35,165 bases of DNA from Ignavibacterium sp. Its GTDB lineage: Bacteria > Bacteroidota > Ignavibacteria > Ignavibacteriales > Ignavibacteriaceae. Positions 7,521 through 16,905 of this stretch are shown here, piece by piece (position 1 is the first letter of the stretch; every line of letters starts with the position of its first letter). The stretch spans positions 1 through 35,165 of the forward strand of contig JAGOXU010000005.1 in NCBI GenBank assembly GCA_018059515.1, read 5' to 3'. The notes beneath the pieces are model-generated. The model searched no databases and was not told the origin of the DNA. It worked only from the letters and a program-made list of their open reading frames with translations. A program made the position numbers and the translations under genes.

Positions 7521-8699
7521 GTGATAAATAAGATTTTTCTCTCATTCATTTCTGCTATTACAATTCTTTTATTAATTAGCTGTAATGATTCACCGACCGA
7601 TTTAGGTGTTGATTATTTAAAGCAGGATGGTATTGGGGTTTATAAAATAGATTCTTCTGTTGATTCAATTCCACAGCAATCAAACTACTTTAAACATGTT
7701 ATTAGTCTGGGTTCTTCAGATCAATTATTAATTGGTAGAGCAGAAAATGTAACCGCAAAAACACTTTTAAGATTTGGGTTGATAATTCCGGATTCTATAA
7801 AGACTGAGTTTGTTGCACAAAATTTAACTGTAATTGATGCTTATATCGAACTAACAAAAGAATATTCATTTGGTGATTCAAACGCTGTGTTTGATTACGA
7901 AGTTTATAAAATTAATAATAGCTGGTCTTCATCAACTTACACTGCGGATTCTTTATTGACTTTTGATCCTGTTGATTTAAGCTCGAACAAAACAATTGAA
8001 AATGATTCAATTTATACTTTCCATTTTACTACATCCCTTGCAACGAACTGGCTGCAAAATTTTGTTGATACAGCTACCGCTGCAAACAATGGAGTTTTAC
8101 TAAACCCAACAGCAAACACTCAAAAAGTTGTTGGTTTTACGGCATTTAATATAAATGGCATAAATGATCCACGACTTAGAATCGTTGTTCAAAAACCAGG
8201 CGCTTATACAGATACGCTAGTTGGAATTATTTCCGCAGATATTAGTGCAGTATTTGGCGATATAAAAAACACAGTAAGCGAAGATTTATACATTCAATCA
8301 AGTTTAACTTCAGAAGCAAAATTATATTTTGATTTATCGGTTCTACCACGGGATGCTGAAATCAGTTCTGCTAATCTTACGTTAACAATTGATACACTCG
8401 AGACTAAAACCGGCAGCAGCTTTGTTAATTCACTTAGAGTTTATATGCTTACAGATTCTGCAAAAAAAGAAGTTAGTAAAGATTATCTTTACACACTAAG
8501 TAGAAGCGGTAATACGTTTTCAGGTAGAGTAACTGAAATGTTCAGAGCCTATAGTAAAAATAGTAGTCTTAACCAGGGATTGCTAATTAAATCATCGGGT
8601 GAACTTAGAGGTGTTGAAATATTCGCGGTAAAGGGAAGTAATGCTGCAAATCTTTTGGAACGACCAAAATTAGAAATTGTTTATACAAGGAAGAAGTAA
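7521..8699 (+). CDS. Lipoprotein of unknown function, possibly DUF4270-like
   Basis: This is a 392-residue secreted lipoprotein. The signal peptide ends L-L-L-I-S-C, and the mature part begins with N-D-S-P-T-D-L-G-V-D-Y-L, similar to the opening of Bacteroidota DUF4270 lipoproteins. The rest is beta-rich with two similar halves. Each has a T-L-L-R-F or L-Y-F-D-L strand and a long serine/threonine-rich segment ending in a strand such as L-R-I-V-V or L-E-I-V-Y, as in repeated DNRLRE-like jelly-roll modules. The start is GTG at 7521. A GGAG at 7508-7511 overlaps the end of the preceding gene and is well spaced for it. Its neighbour is an outer-membrane barrel gene, so a cell-surface role is likely. 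I do not recognise a specific function. Confidence 0.8.
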   Translation: MINKIFLSFISAITILLLISCNDSPTDLGVDYLKQDGIGVYKIDSSVDSIPQQSNYFKHVISLGSSDQLLIGRAENVTAKTLLRFGLIIPDSIKTEFVAQNLTVIDAYIELTKEYSFGDSNAVFDYEVYKINNSWSSSTYTADSLLTFDPVDLSSNKTIENDSIYTFHFTTSLATNWLQNFVDTATAANNGVLLNPTANTQKVVGFTAFNINGINDPRLRIVVQKPGAYTDTLVGIISADISAVFGDIKNTVSEDLYIQSSLTSEAKLYFDLSVLPRDAEISSANLTLTIDTLETKTGSSFVNSLRVYMLTDSAKKEVSKDYLYTLSRSGNTFSGRVTEMFRAYSKNSSLNQGLLIKSSGELRGVEIFAVKGSNAANLLERPKLEIVYTRKK

Positions 8700-8706
8700 A
8701 TATTTA

Positions 8707-9957
8707 ATGAAAAATAATCTCTTATTAAGTTTAATTTTACTTTTTAGCGTTTATAATTTAAGTGCTCAGAGTAGTTCTGTTTATTCAAGATATGGTATTG
8801 GTGATCTTGAATTCGGTTACTCAGCTAAAATGTTAAGCATTGGTGAAATTGGAACTACGCAGCTTGACCCGGATCATTTAGTGGTTTCAAATCCCGCAAG
8901 CTGGTCTGCATTAAATAAAACCAGAATTGAATTTAGTTTTGGCTATAGAGGAGTTTTGATATCGGACGCAAATCAATCTAACTATACAAGTGAAACTGAT
9001 TTTAAAGGATTTACATTTGGTTTTCCAGTTAGCAGAGAGTACGGTGTTGGAGTTGTTACAGGTTTAGTACCTTATTCAAGAGTAAGCTACAAAGCTGTTG
9101 AAAATAATAAATCATCGGATGAATTGTTTCCATCTTATGATATTTTGTACGAGGGCAAAGGTGGATTATCCAAAATATTTCTTGGCTCATCAGTTAGTTT
9201 ACCACTTGGTTTTTCTGCAGGCGCAACTTTAGATTATTATTTTGGAAATCAAAATTATCTTTCAACAGTTATGTTTGAAAATTCAAAGTTAAATACCAAT
9301 ACGATTTATGAAAACAATAGAAGAACAACCGGCTTTGGAACAACAGTTGGTTTAATATCTTCAAACCTTGCAAATGATTTTAAGTTGGATGTTTTTAGTG
9401 ATTTAAGATTTGGTCTATCCTTTAATTACCTTGGAAACTTAAATACAGACAGTATTTATACATCAACTGCGCAGTTTATATTAGACACTATTTCAATTGC
9501 TGAGGCAGAAATGAAGATCCCTGCAAGATTAAACGCCGGCATAAGTTTTGCGTTTTCTGGAGAGTACAATGTTAGTTTTGATTATATGTTACAGCCGATG
9601 AGTAAATTTAGTTTTAATAATAAGCCTGATGAGAATTTAAGAGATGCAAATAAATTTAGTGCAGCATTTGAGTTTAAACCAATGCGAAAAATTGGAATGA
9701 CAAACTGGGAACAAATTGTTTGGCGTTTTGGTTTAAGCTATGAACAAACTCAATACATATTTAATGGACAGGGAATAAATCAGTATTCTATTTTTGGCGG
9801 ATTATCTTATCCGCTTGGTGTTGATAACTCAATAGATTTAGCGGTACAATATTTAACTAAGGGTACAACAGAAAATAATTTAATTAATGAAAATGCAATT
9901 AGGGTTTACTTAGGTGTTAGTTTTGGTGAACTCTGGTTTTTAAATTTTGAAAAATAG
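8707..9957 (+). CDS. Outer-membrane beta-barrel protein
   Basis: The open frame extends up to 8677, but ATG at 8707, just after the upstream stop at 8699, gives a proper signal peptide (M-K-N-N-L-L-L-S...L-S-A, cut before Q-S-S-S). The mature start S-S-V-Y-S-R-Y-G-I-G-D-L is typical of a widespread Bacteroidota outer-membrane family related to FadL-like channels, as is the later S-N-P-A-S-W-S-A-L. The body alternates short aromatic-rich strands and polar turns, and the last residue pattern is strand-like. Length from 8707 is 416 residues. The substrate cannot be read from the sequence. It sits between a lipoprotein and a TPR protein gene in the same orientation. Confidence 0.8.
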   Translation: MKNNLLLSLILLFSVYNLSAQSSSVYSRYGIGDLEFGYSAKMLSIGEIGTTQLDPDHLVVSNPASWSALNKTRIEFSFGYRGVLISDANQSNYTSETDFKGFTFGFPVSREYGVGVVTGLVPYSRVSYKAVENNKSSDELFPSYDILYEGKGGLSKIFLGSSVSLPLGFSAGATLDYYFGNQNYLSTVMFENSKLNTNTIYENNRRTTGFGTTVGLISSNLANDFKLDVFSDLRFGLSFNYLGNLNTDSIYTSTAQFILDTISIAEAEMKIPARLNAGISFAFSGEYNVSFDYMLQPMSKFSFNNKPDENLRDANKFSAAFEFKPMRKIGMTNWEQIVWRFGLSYEQTQYIFNGQGINQYSIFGGLSYPLGVDNSIDLAVQYLTKGTTENNLINENAIRVYLGVSFGELWFLNFEK

Positions 9958-9986
9958 TTCTCGATTAATTATTAAAGGTTAAAAAA

Positions 9987-11219
9987 GTGAAAACATTATT
10001 ACAAACAATTGTTATAGCGTTAGTTCTGTTTGCATCTTCAAACTTTGCTCAAACAGTCGATTCAATGAAAGTACTGACAGATTATAGTTTGTTTTCAGAA
10101 TATCATAAAAACAAAGACTTTGTAAGCGCTTTGCCTTATGGATGGAAAGTAATTGAAGCTCAGCCAGAAAGGTTTAGCAAATGGATTTACTACAAAATGG
10201 AAGAATGTTTTTGGTCGCTTCACGATTCTGCAAGTACTGCACCTGAAATGGTAAAATCTGTTGAAGATACAATTATTTATTTTTATGATCTTGCCATTAA
10301 ATATAGAGCAGAGGACAAAGGATATTTTGAAGCAAGAAAAGCTTATGTATCCGAGATCTGGTTAAGATTACCTGCAGATCAAACAATTCCTCTGTATGAG
10401 CAAGCAATAGCCTGGCAGCCGGAACTATCCTCATTCTATTACAATAGATTAGGTCAATTGTATATCAATAATGATGATGGAACTAATGGATTTAAAGATA
10501 AAGCTATCGAACTCTATACAGTTTTAGAAACACGTGAAACGGAAAATCCTGTTTGGGGTGAGATAATTACCAACTTGTTTGGAAATGTTGACGATCGATT
10601 GGCTTATTTAAAAGAAGCATGGGAAAAAGATCTTCAAAATGAAAAAAAGGCTAAGGCATTTGCTTTAACAGCAATTCAAGCCAGTGAATGGGCTCAATCA
10701 ATTGCACCTTTAGAATTTTTAATCAGTAAAGATCCTGAAAATGTTGGATACCTGACTCAACTTGGTAATGCTTATAACAAGTTAAATAATACAACAAAAT
10801 CTGAAGAAGTATTTTCAAGATTAATAAAATTAGAACCAGATAATAAAGATCATTACTTCTATTTTGGTAAAGCTTTGATGGAAGCAGGAAAATATTCTCA
10901 AGCAAGAACTCAATTTTTAAAAGCGAGTGATGTTGGCAATGGTTGGGCACTGCCGATATTTTATGAGGGATTCTTATACGAGCAATCTGCAGGAGGCTGT
11001 ACAGATTTTGACAGGAAGGTTGTTTATCTCTTAGCTCAAAATACCTATAGAAAAGCCTTGAGTATGGACTCAAATCTAAGTGAAGCAAGAGATAGAATTA
11101 ACGCGTTATCCGGTGCAGTTCCAACAAAAGAAGATTACTTTTTTAGAGGAATAAAATCTGGTCAATCAATGCCAATAACATGTGTTGGCTGGATAGGCAA
11201 AAGTGTTACTGCTCCTTAA
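9987..11219 (+). CDS. Periplasmic tetratricopeptide-repeat protein
   Basis: The 410-residue protein starts at GTG 9987 behind a plausible AAAGGTT ribosome site (9974-9980). A signal peptide ends in S-N-F-A-Q. The mature protein is helical with TPR units, clearest at residues 245-320: L-G-N-A-Y-N-K-L-N-N, then L-I-K-L-E-P-D-N-K-D-H-Y-F-Y-F-G-K-A-L. The C-terminus (P-T-K-E-D-Y-F-F-R-G-I...) resembles the tail of secreted TPR proteins common in Bacteroidota. TPRs usually scaffold protein complexes, so it could act with the outer-membrane protein encoded 29 bases upstream. It is the last gene before a terminator. Confidence 0.82.
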   Translation: MKTLLQTIVIALVLFASSNFAQTVDSMKVLTDYSLFSEYHKNKDFVSALPYGWKVIEAQPERFSKWIYYKMEECFWSLHDSASTAPEMVKSVEDTIIYFYDLAIKYRAEDKGYFEARKAYVSEIWLRLPADQTIPLYEQAIAWQPELSSFYYNRLGQLYINNDDGTNGFKDKAIELYTVLETRETENPVWGEIITNLFGNVDDRLAYLKEAWEKDLQNEKKAKAFALTAIQASEWAQSIAPLEFLISKDPENVGYLTQLGNAYNKLNNTTKSEEVFSRLIKLEPDNKDHYFYFGKALMEAGKYSQARTQFLKASDVGNGWALPIFYEGFLYEQSAGGCTDFDRKVVYLLAQNTYRKALSMDSNLSEARDRINALSGAVPTKEDYFFRGIKSGQSMPITCVGWIGKSVTAP

Positions 11220-11245
11220 CTCAAATTCATAATTTTTTAATTTGG

Positions 11246-11284
11246 AAAGGTTTCTTGAGATTTCAGGAAACCTTTTCTAATTTT
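11246..11284 (+). terminator. Rho-independent terminator after the TPR gene
   Basis: AAAGGTTTC at 11246-11254 pairs perfectly with GAAACCTTT at 11267-11275 around a 12-base loop and is followed by TTCTAATTTT. It closes the run that starts at glgA. Confidence 0.7.
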
Positions 11285-11316
11285 ACTTCATTCATTCACC
11301 AAAATAAGCGGTTAAT

Positions 11317-12615
11317 ATGGAATCATACCTAAAAAAAGATGCTGAAATTTTTAATGTACTTCAATCTGAAATTGGAAGACAAACAAATAAGTTAGAATTA
11401 ATTGCAAGTGAAAATTTTGTTAGTCCCGCTGTTTTAGAAGCAGCAGGAACAGTATTAACAAATAAATATGCAGAAGGTTATCCGGGCAAAAGATATTACG
11501 GCGGTTGCGAATTTGTAGATCAAGCCGAAAATATTGCTAGGGATAGACTTAAAAAATTATTCGGTGCTGAACATGTAAACGTACAGCCGCACAGTGGTTC
11601 ACAAGCTAATATGGCTGTATTAATGACTTTCTTAAAACCCGGTGATAAATTTTTAGGATTAAGTTTAGCGCACGGCGGACATTTAACTCACGGTTCACCT
11701 GTAAACTTTTCCGGTAAACTTTATGATGCAGTTGGATATGAATTAAACGAAGAAACAGGATTGCTTGATTACGATAAGATATCAGACCTTGCTAAAAAAG
11801 AACAGCCAAAATTAATTATTTCCGGCGCAAGTGCATATTCTCGTGATTGGGATTATAAAAAATTTAGAGAGATTGCTGATTCTGTTGGCGCATTTTTAAT
11901 GTGCGATATGGCGCATCCTGCCGGTTTGATTGCAAAAGGTTTGTTAAATAATCCACTTGAACATTGTGATATCGTTACATCAACTACACATAAAACTTTG
12001 CGCGGTCCACGCGGAGGAATTATTCTTATCGGAAAGGATAAAGAAAATCCGTGGGGATTAACAACTCCAAAAGGTGATCGTGTTAAAATGTTATCCGAAT
12101 TAATTGATAGTACGGTTATGCCAGGAATTCAAGGCGGACCTTTAATGCACATAATTATGGCAAAAGCTGTTGCGTTTGGCGAAAGTTTAACGGATTCATT
12201 TAAAGATTATGTTTTACAAGTTAGAACAAATGCTCAAACGCTTTCCGCAAAATTGATGGGGCACGGTTTTAATGTTGTTTCAGGCGGTACTGATAATCAT
12301 CTGATGTTAATAGACTTATCAAATAAAAACATAACGGGTAAACAAGCTGAAATCGCTTTAGAGCAAGCAGGAATAACTGTAAACAAAAATATGGTTCCGT
12401 TTGATAAACGCAGTCCGTTTGTTACAAGCGGAATTAGAATCGGAACATCAGCACTTACAACACGAGGAATGAAAGAAAAAGAAATGGAAACAATTGCGGA
12501 GATTATCAATAAAGCAATTAGGAACTTTGAAAATGAAAAAGTATTAAAAGATTTGTTAGAAGAAGTTAAAAAATTCACGGTTTCATTTCCTTTATTTGCA
12601 GGAAAGCAGTTGTAA
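11317..12615 (+). CDS. glyA: Serine hydroxymethyltransferase
   Basis: GlyA is a cytoplasmic PLP enzyme that interconverts serine and glycine while making 5,10-methylene-tetrahydrofolate. The protein has 432 residues with all the family landmarks: L-I-A-S-E-N-F near residue 27, [13 protein letters not shown] near 50, and Q-P-H-S-G-S-Q-A-N near 90. [13 protein letters not shown] follows, with the lysine (about residue 227) that binds PLP. ATG 11317 matches the usual N-terminus. It follows a terminator and leads a run with tatC (start 8 bases after its stop) and a prenyl synthase. Confidence 0.98.
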   Translation: MESYLKKDAEIFNVLQSEIGRQTNKLELIASENFVSPAVLEAAGTVLTNKYAEGYPGKRYYGGCEFVDQAENIARDRLKKLFGAEHVNVQPHSGSQANMAVLMTFLKPGDKFLGLSLAHGGHLTHGSPVNFSGKLYDAVGYELNEETGLLDYDKISDLAKKEQPKLIISGASAYSRDWDYKKFREIADSVGAFLMCDMAHPAGLIAKGLLNNPLEHCDIVTSTTHKTLRGPRGGIILIGKDKENPWGLTTPKGDRVKMLSELIDSTVMPGIQGGPLMHIIMAKAVAFGESLTDSFKDYVLQVRTNAQTLSAKLMGHGFNVVSGGTDNHLMLIDLSNKNITGKQAEIALEQAGITVNKNMVPFDKRSPFVTSGIRIGTSALTTRGMKEKEMETIAEIINKAIRNFENEKVLKDLLEEVKKFTVSFPLFAGKQL

Positions 12616-12623
12616 AAATTATC

Positions 12624-13385
12624 GTGGCTGAAGAAATTATAAAAGACAATTTAGATGACGATGGAATTGAACTTGAAAGAGAAATGACATTTCTCGAGCA
12701 TCTTGAGGAATTAAGATGGAGAATCATTTATTCAATTATCGGTATTGTTGTCGGAACAATTATCGCATGGATATTTATTGATTTTCTTGTTGACGTTGTT
12801 CTACTTAAACCCGCAAAAGATTCCGGTGCAGTACTTCAAAACTTACGACCTTTTGGACAGTTATTTCTTTTTATGCAGATTGCCATTATGGTAGGAATGA
12901 TTATTAGCATTCCAAATATATTTTATCAATTCTGGCAATTCATCTCTCCCGCGTTAAGAAAAAAAGAAAGACGATATATTTTTTGGATTGTTGTTTTTTC
13001 ATCAGTTTGTTTCTTAGGTGGAATTGCATTTGCCTATTTTGCAATGCTTCCTTTAACCTTACAGTTTGCTACTCAGTTTGGATCAGAATCTATTAAGAAT
13101 GAATTTGCAATTGATGAGTATATGTCAATCATAATAAGTGTTATGCTTGCAGCGGGATTGGTTTTTGAACTTCCAATGATTTCATTTTTCTTATCAAAAC
13201 TTGGTATTCTTAAACCAAGTTTTATGAAAAAATATAGAAGACACTCCATTGTAATAATTATGATTCTTGCTGCGTTTTTAACTCCTGGTGCTGATCCGGT
13301 TTCGCAACTCGTATTAGCTGTTCCTTTGGTGGTCCTGTATGAGATAAGTATTATAATTTCTAAAATATCACAGAAAAAATCGTGA
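12624..13385 (+). CDS. tatC: Sec-independent protein translocase subunit TatC
   Basis: TatC is the twin-arginine signal receptor in the inner membrane and exports folded proteins. The protein has 253 residues and six hydrophobic segments. The cytoplasmic N-terminus carries the diagnostic F-L-E-H-L-E-E-L-R-W-R. F-Y-Q-F-W-Q-F-I-S-P-A-L-R-K-K-E-R follows the second segment, and the conserved loop with F-L-T-P-G-A-D-P-V-S-Q lies near the end. The start is GTG 12624, eight bases after glyA and without an obvious ribosome site. No tatA or tatB gene is in the window. The next gene begins inside its stop codon (GTGA overlap). Confidence 0.96.
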   Translation: MAEEIIKDNLDDDGIELEREMTFLEHLEELRWRIIYSIIGIVVGTIIAWIFIDFLVDVVLLKPAKDSGAVLQNLRPFGQLFLFMQIAIMVGMIISIPNIFYQFWQFISPALRKKERRYIFWIVVFSSVCFLGGIAFAYFAMLPLTLQFATQFGSESIKNEFAIDEYMSIIISVMLAAGLVFELPMISFFLSKLGILKPSFMKKYRRHSIVIIMILAAFLTPGADPVSQLVLAVPLVVLYEISIIISKISQKKS

Positions 13386-14362
13386 GTAAACTTTCTCTAA
13401 AGGAAATAAGCAATCCAATTAAATCTGAACTTGAAAAGTTTGAAGATATATTTAAAGTTTCATTACGCTCGAATGTTGGATTAGTAGATCTTGTTGCACG
13501 ATATATAATTCGTCAAAAGGGAAAAAAGATTCGTCCGCTTTTAGTATTGCTATCTGCAAAAATATCTGGCGGAGTTACAGAAAGAACCTATCGCGGTGCT
13601 ACTTTAGTGGAACTTTTACACACCGCAACTTTAATTCACGATGATGTTGTTGATGATGCAGATAAACGAAGAGGAATGTGGTCTATCAACGCACTTTTTA
13701 AAAACAAAGTAGCTGTTTTAATGGGCGATTATTTACTGTCGCGCGGATTGATGATTTCTGTTGATGGAAAAGATTATGATTTTCTTGGTGTTACAACTAA
13801 TGCGGTAAAGCGTATGTCCGAAGGCGAACTTCTTCAAATCCAAAAAACAAGAAAGTTAGATATTGATGAAGAAACTTATTTTAAAGTTATTTCCGATAAA
13901 ACTGCTTCGCTTTTAGAAACTTGCTGCTCGATTGGTGCAATGAGTACAACTGATAACAAAGAACATATTGAAGCGCTGAAAAATTATGGACATTCACTCG
14001 GAATGTCTTTTCAAATTCGTGATGATATTCTGGATTATGAAGGCAAATCCAACCTTATTGGTAAACCAATTGGTGCTGATATAAAAGAAAAGAAAATTAC
14101 TTTGCCGCTTATTTATTCACTTAATAATGTTTCAAAAACTGAAGCTGCACGAATTAGAAAATTATTAAAGAATGGTAAAGACGATAAAAAAGTTAAAGAG
14201 GTAATGAAGTTTGTTAAAGATAATAATGGAATCGATTACGCTTTAAAAGTTGCACAAAAATTTTCTGATGAAGCTAAAGAATCACTAAATATTTTTCCGG
14301 ATTCACAAATCAAAAACTCAATGCTAGCTTTAGTTGATTTTGTTACTGATCGAAAAACTTAA
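13382..14362 (+). CDS. Trans-polyprenyl diphosphate synthase
   Basis: The protein extends allylic diphosphates with isopentenyl units to make the long isoprenoid tail of menaquinone, or a related carrier. The 326 residues match the octaprenyl/heptaprenyl synthase class. Both aspartate-rich motifs are intact: H-D-D-V-V-D-D-A-D-K-R-R-G (first, near residue 84) and I-R-D-D-I-L-D-Y-E-G (second, near 215). G-K-K-I-R-P-L-L near residue 48 binds the diphosphate. Product length cannot be fixed from the sequence. GTG 13382 overlaps the tatC stop by four bases, so the two are probably translationally coupled. Confidence 0.93.
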   Translation: MSKLSLKEISNPIKSELEKFEDIFKVSLRSNVGLVDLVARYIIRQKGKKIRPLLVLLSAKISGGVTERTYRGATLVELLHTATLIHDDVVDDADKRRGMWSINALFKNKVAVLMGDYLLSRGLMISVDGKDYDFLGVTTNAVKRMSEGELLQIQKTRKLDIDEETYFKVISDKTASLLETCCSIGAMSTTDNKEHIEALKNYGHSLGMSFQIRDDILDYEGKSNLIGKPIGADIKEKKITLPLIYSLNNVSKTEAARIRKLLKNGKDDKKVKEVMKFVKDNNGIDYALKVAQKFSDEAKESLNIFPDSQIKNSMLALVDFVTDRKT

Positions 14363-14375
14363 AAAATAAATAATA

Positions 14376-14416
14376 TTTGCTTTACATTTTCTATTTCATT
14401 ACTTACGTTTGTAATA
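14376..14416 (+). promoter_or_regulatory. Candidate promoter of the first T9SS cargo gene
   Basis: TACGTTTG at 14404-14411 is an exact TAnnTTTG -7 element, ending 22 bases before the ATG at 14434. A TTTG at 14376-14379 is 24 bases further up. The 13 bases TACGTTTGTAATA (14404-14416) recur exactly upstream of another T9SS cargo gene at 22882-22894. Confidence 0.5.
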
Positions 14417-14433
14417 GACAAAGGGAATAAAAA

Positions 14434-16884
14434 ATGAAAATATTTAGTTCACTTCTGTTTGCAGTTTTAATCTTCCACTCAATTTACCCACAAGAATTTA
14501 ATTCCCGAATAAATGATGATAGTATAGTTGTAAAACCAAACTACCACAGAAACGACAACACCTTCTTACATAGCTACAACCCTAACGACAAAGAAAAATA
14601 TTTCCCGCTAAATTCTTTTAACACAGGTACTGGAATTTGGACAGAACTAAACCCCAATGTTCCTAGGGTAGATTATATCGGAGTTGACTTTATAAATTCC
14701 GATACAGGTTGGGCTGTGGGATTATATGGAGCTGTTATAAAAACGACAAATGGTGGAATCAATTGGCAAACTATTGAATCGTCAACTGGTGAGATATTAT
14801 TAAAAGTACACAGCTTCAATGGACAGGTTGTTATAGCAGTAGGGCATAACGGAACAATAATCCGATCAACAGATGGAGGAGATAGTTTTACGTTATTAAC
14901 TGGAATAACAACACAGGAACTTTGGGGTGTTAAAATGTTAAACGATACACTTGGGTGGATTTGTGGAAGAAATCAAACTTTGCTCAAGACTACTGATGCA
15001 GGATTAACCTGGCAGCCGGTTACAACAGGATTTAATTATCATTACTGGTCGTTTGATTTTCTCGACAATAATCATTTTATGATAGCTTGCAGCCTAGGAA
15101 AGATTTTGAAAACAACTAATGGCGGAACAAGTTGGACATTATCTCAAGCAGGAAACACTGAAGATTTATATACAATAGATGTAATAGATACATTACATAT
15201 TGCGGCTGCAGGTAGTTTTGGAAAGAATGTTTACAGCAGTGATGGTGGAAATACCTGGACAGAAAATCAATACACATCTCTATCAATTAACTGGATACAA
15301 TATATTAACAAGGATACTGGATATATAACAATAGGTACAGTACATTTGCACAAAACAACAAATAGAGGGCAAAGCTGGTTTAATCCCGGATTTGGTGCAA
15401 CAGGGGAGTGGCAGTTTGAATTGCTTGATGAAAACCTTGGATATGGAGTAGGCGCCGGATTGACGGTTACAAAAACAGAAGATGGATTTTATACTGGTGA
15501 AAATCTTTTTCTTAACGATAATTGGAATGATGTTTTTTTTATAACAGAAACAACTGGTTTTGCATTGAGTGGTGCTTTTTATAAGACAATTGATGGTGGT
15601 ATAAATTGGGGGAAAATCAGTAATGTACCAGGTGGATATGATATTTTATTCTTAGATAGTTTAACAGGTTTCTTAGGTAGTAATTCAATTTACAAAACAA
15701 CTAATGGCGGCGAAATTTGGTATCAAACAATAGGAACTGGACAAACTAGCAAGATGTTCTTTACAAACACTTTACTCGGTTGGGCAGTTGGAGGAAGAAA
15801 TATATATAAGTCTACAGATGGTGGTGAAACTTGGGAAATAAAATTCACTCACGTTTCTTCAAGTTTTAATGGTATCAGCTTTTCTGACAGTCTTAATGGA
15901 TGGGTTTCGGGAGGAAGACCACAGAAAACTACTAATGGAGGTATTACTTGGATTGAACAAACAAATACATTATTGTGGAATTCAGATGATGTTTATTTTT
16001 CAAATCAAGATACTTGTTGGTTTGCAAAATATTCTACAATTAATAATTCTTTTTTTAAGACTACCGATAGCGGTTTGAATTGGATAGCAATTCCAGAAGT
16101 TATAGGTGCACGTAAGTTTTACTTTTTTCCTGACCCAGTTCATTGGGTTATTATCGGCTTTTCTCAATACTATATAACAAATGATTATGGTAATAATTGG
16201 TTTGAATTCACTGAAGATGTACCTACAGGTTTAATTAGTTTCTATGCACCAACTAATAATCTTGGCTACGCGGTTGGTAATAATGGCTTAATACTAAAGT
16301 ACGATGATACCACATATATCCCTGTGGAACTGATTTCGTTTGAAGGGAAATTAGGAAGTAATGAAATAATTTTATCATGGATAACAGTCAGCGAACTAAA
16401 TAATCAAGGCTATTACATTGAAAAGTCATTTGACAAAATAAATTGGCAAACCTTAACGTTTATTTATGGAAAAGGGACTACTACAGAAATTAATTACTAT
16501 AGTTTCAAGGATAACCAGCCTATAAATGGTAAAAACTACTATCGGCTTAAGCAAGTAGATTTTAATGGTACATTTTCGTATTCAGAAATTATTGCAGTTC
16601 GTTATGAAAATTTCCCATTAACTTTGGAGCTATTTCAAAACTATCCCAACCCTTTTAATCCAAATACAAGTATTAAATACTCAATCTCTAAAACAGAGTT
16701 TGTTAACATTTCTTTATACACAATTTTAGGTGATAAAGTAACTGAATTGATAAACGAAGAAAAACAACCTGGTAGTTATACAGTAACTTTAAATGCCAAC
16801 AATCTTTCGTCAGGAATTTATTTTTATAAAATGTTAACCAGCAGCGGTTTCACTGCTGTTAATAAACTAATAATTGTAAAATAA
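14434..16884 (+). CDS. T9SS-secreted protein with YCF48/BNR-like propeller repeats
   Basis: This is a secreted 816-residue protein. The signal peptide ends around H-S-I-Y-P-Q. Residues 80-620 hold about thirteen short repeats of the form T-T-N-G-G-x-x-W (variants S-T-D-G-G, T-T-D-A-G), each preceded by a G-W-x-V/C-G strand. This is the YCF48/BNR beta-propeller pattern. Residues 630-725 form a fibronectin-III-like module beginning P-V-E-L-I-S-F. From about 731, F-Q-N-Y-P-N-P-F-N-P-N-T opens a type A T9SS sorting domain that ends in K-L-I-I-V-K. The cargo should be exported through T9SS to the surface or medium. The ligand is unknown. The next gene starts 21 bases downstream. Confidence 0.9.
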   Translation: MKIFSSLLFAVLIFHSIYPQEFNSRINDDSIVVKPNYHRNDNTFLHSYNPNDKEKYFPLNSFNTGTGIWTELNPNVPRVDYIGVDFINSDTGWAVGLYGAVIKTTNGGINWQTIESSTGEILLKVHSFNGQVVIAVGHNGTIIRSTDGGDSFTLLTGITTQELWGVKMLNDTLGWICGRNQTLLKTTDAGLTWQPVTTGFNYHYWSFDFLDNNHFMIACSLGKILKTTNGGTSWTLSQAGNTEDLYTIDVIDTLHIAAAGSFGKNVYSSDGGNTWTENQYTSLSINWIQYINKDTGYITIGTVHLHKTTNRGQSWFNPGFGATGEWQFELLDENLGYGVGAGLTVTKTEDGFYTGENLFLNDNWNDVFFITETTGFALSGAFYKTIDGGINWGKISNVPGGYDILFLDSLTGFLGSNSIYKTTNGGEIWYQTIGTGQTSKMFFTNTLLGWAVGGRNIYKSTDGGETWEIKFTHVSSSFNGISFSDSLNGWVSGGRPQKTTNGGITWIEQTNTLLWNSDDVYFSNQDTCWFAKYSTINNSFFKTTDSGLNWIAIPEVIGARKFYFFPDPVHWVIIGFSQYYITNDYGNNWFEFTEDVPTGLISFYAPTNNLGYAVGNNGLILKYDDTTYIPVELISFEGKLGSNEIILSWITVSELNNQGYYIEKSFDKINWQTLTFIYGKGTTTEINYYSFKDNQPINGKNYYRLKQVDFNGTFSYSEIIAVRYENFPLTLELFQNYPNPFNPNTSIKYSISKTEFVNISLYTILGDKVTELINEEKQPGSYTVTLNANNLSSGIYFYKMLTSSGFTAVNKLIIVK

Positions 16885-16905
16885 ACCCATAGAAAGGGGA
16901 AACAT

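Noticed and set aside
8677-8706. Upstream ATG for the outer-membrane protein
   Set aside because: It lies inside the preceding gene and would put ten residues before a clean signal peptide that begins at 8707.
10723-11088. 121-codon minus-strand frame
   Set aside because: It is the shadow of the TPR gene, with no family look and unusual composition.
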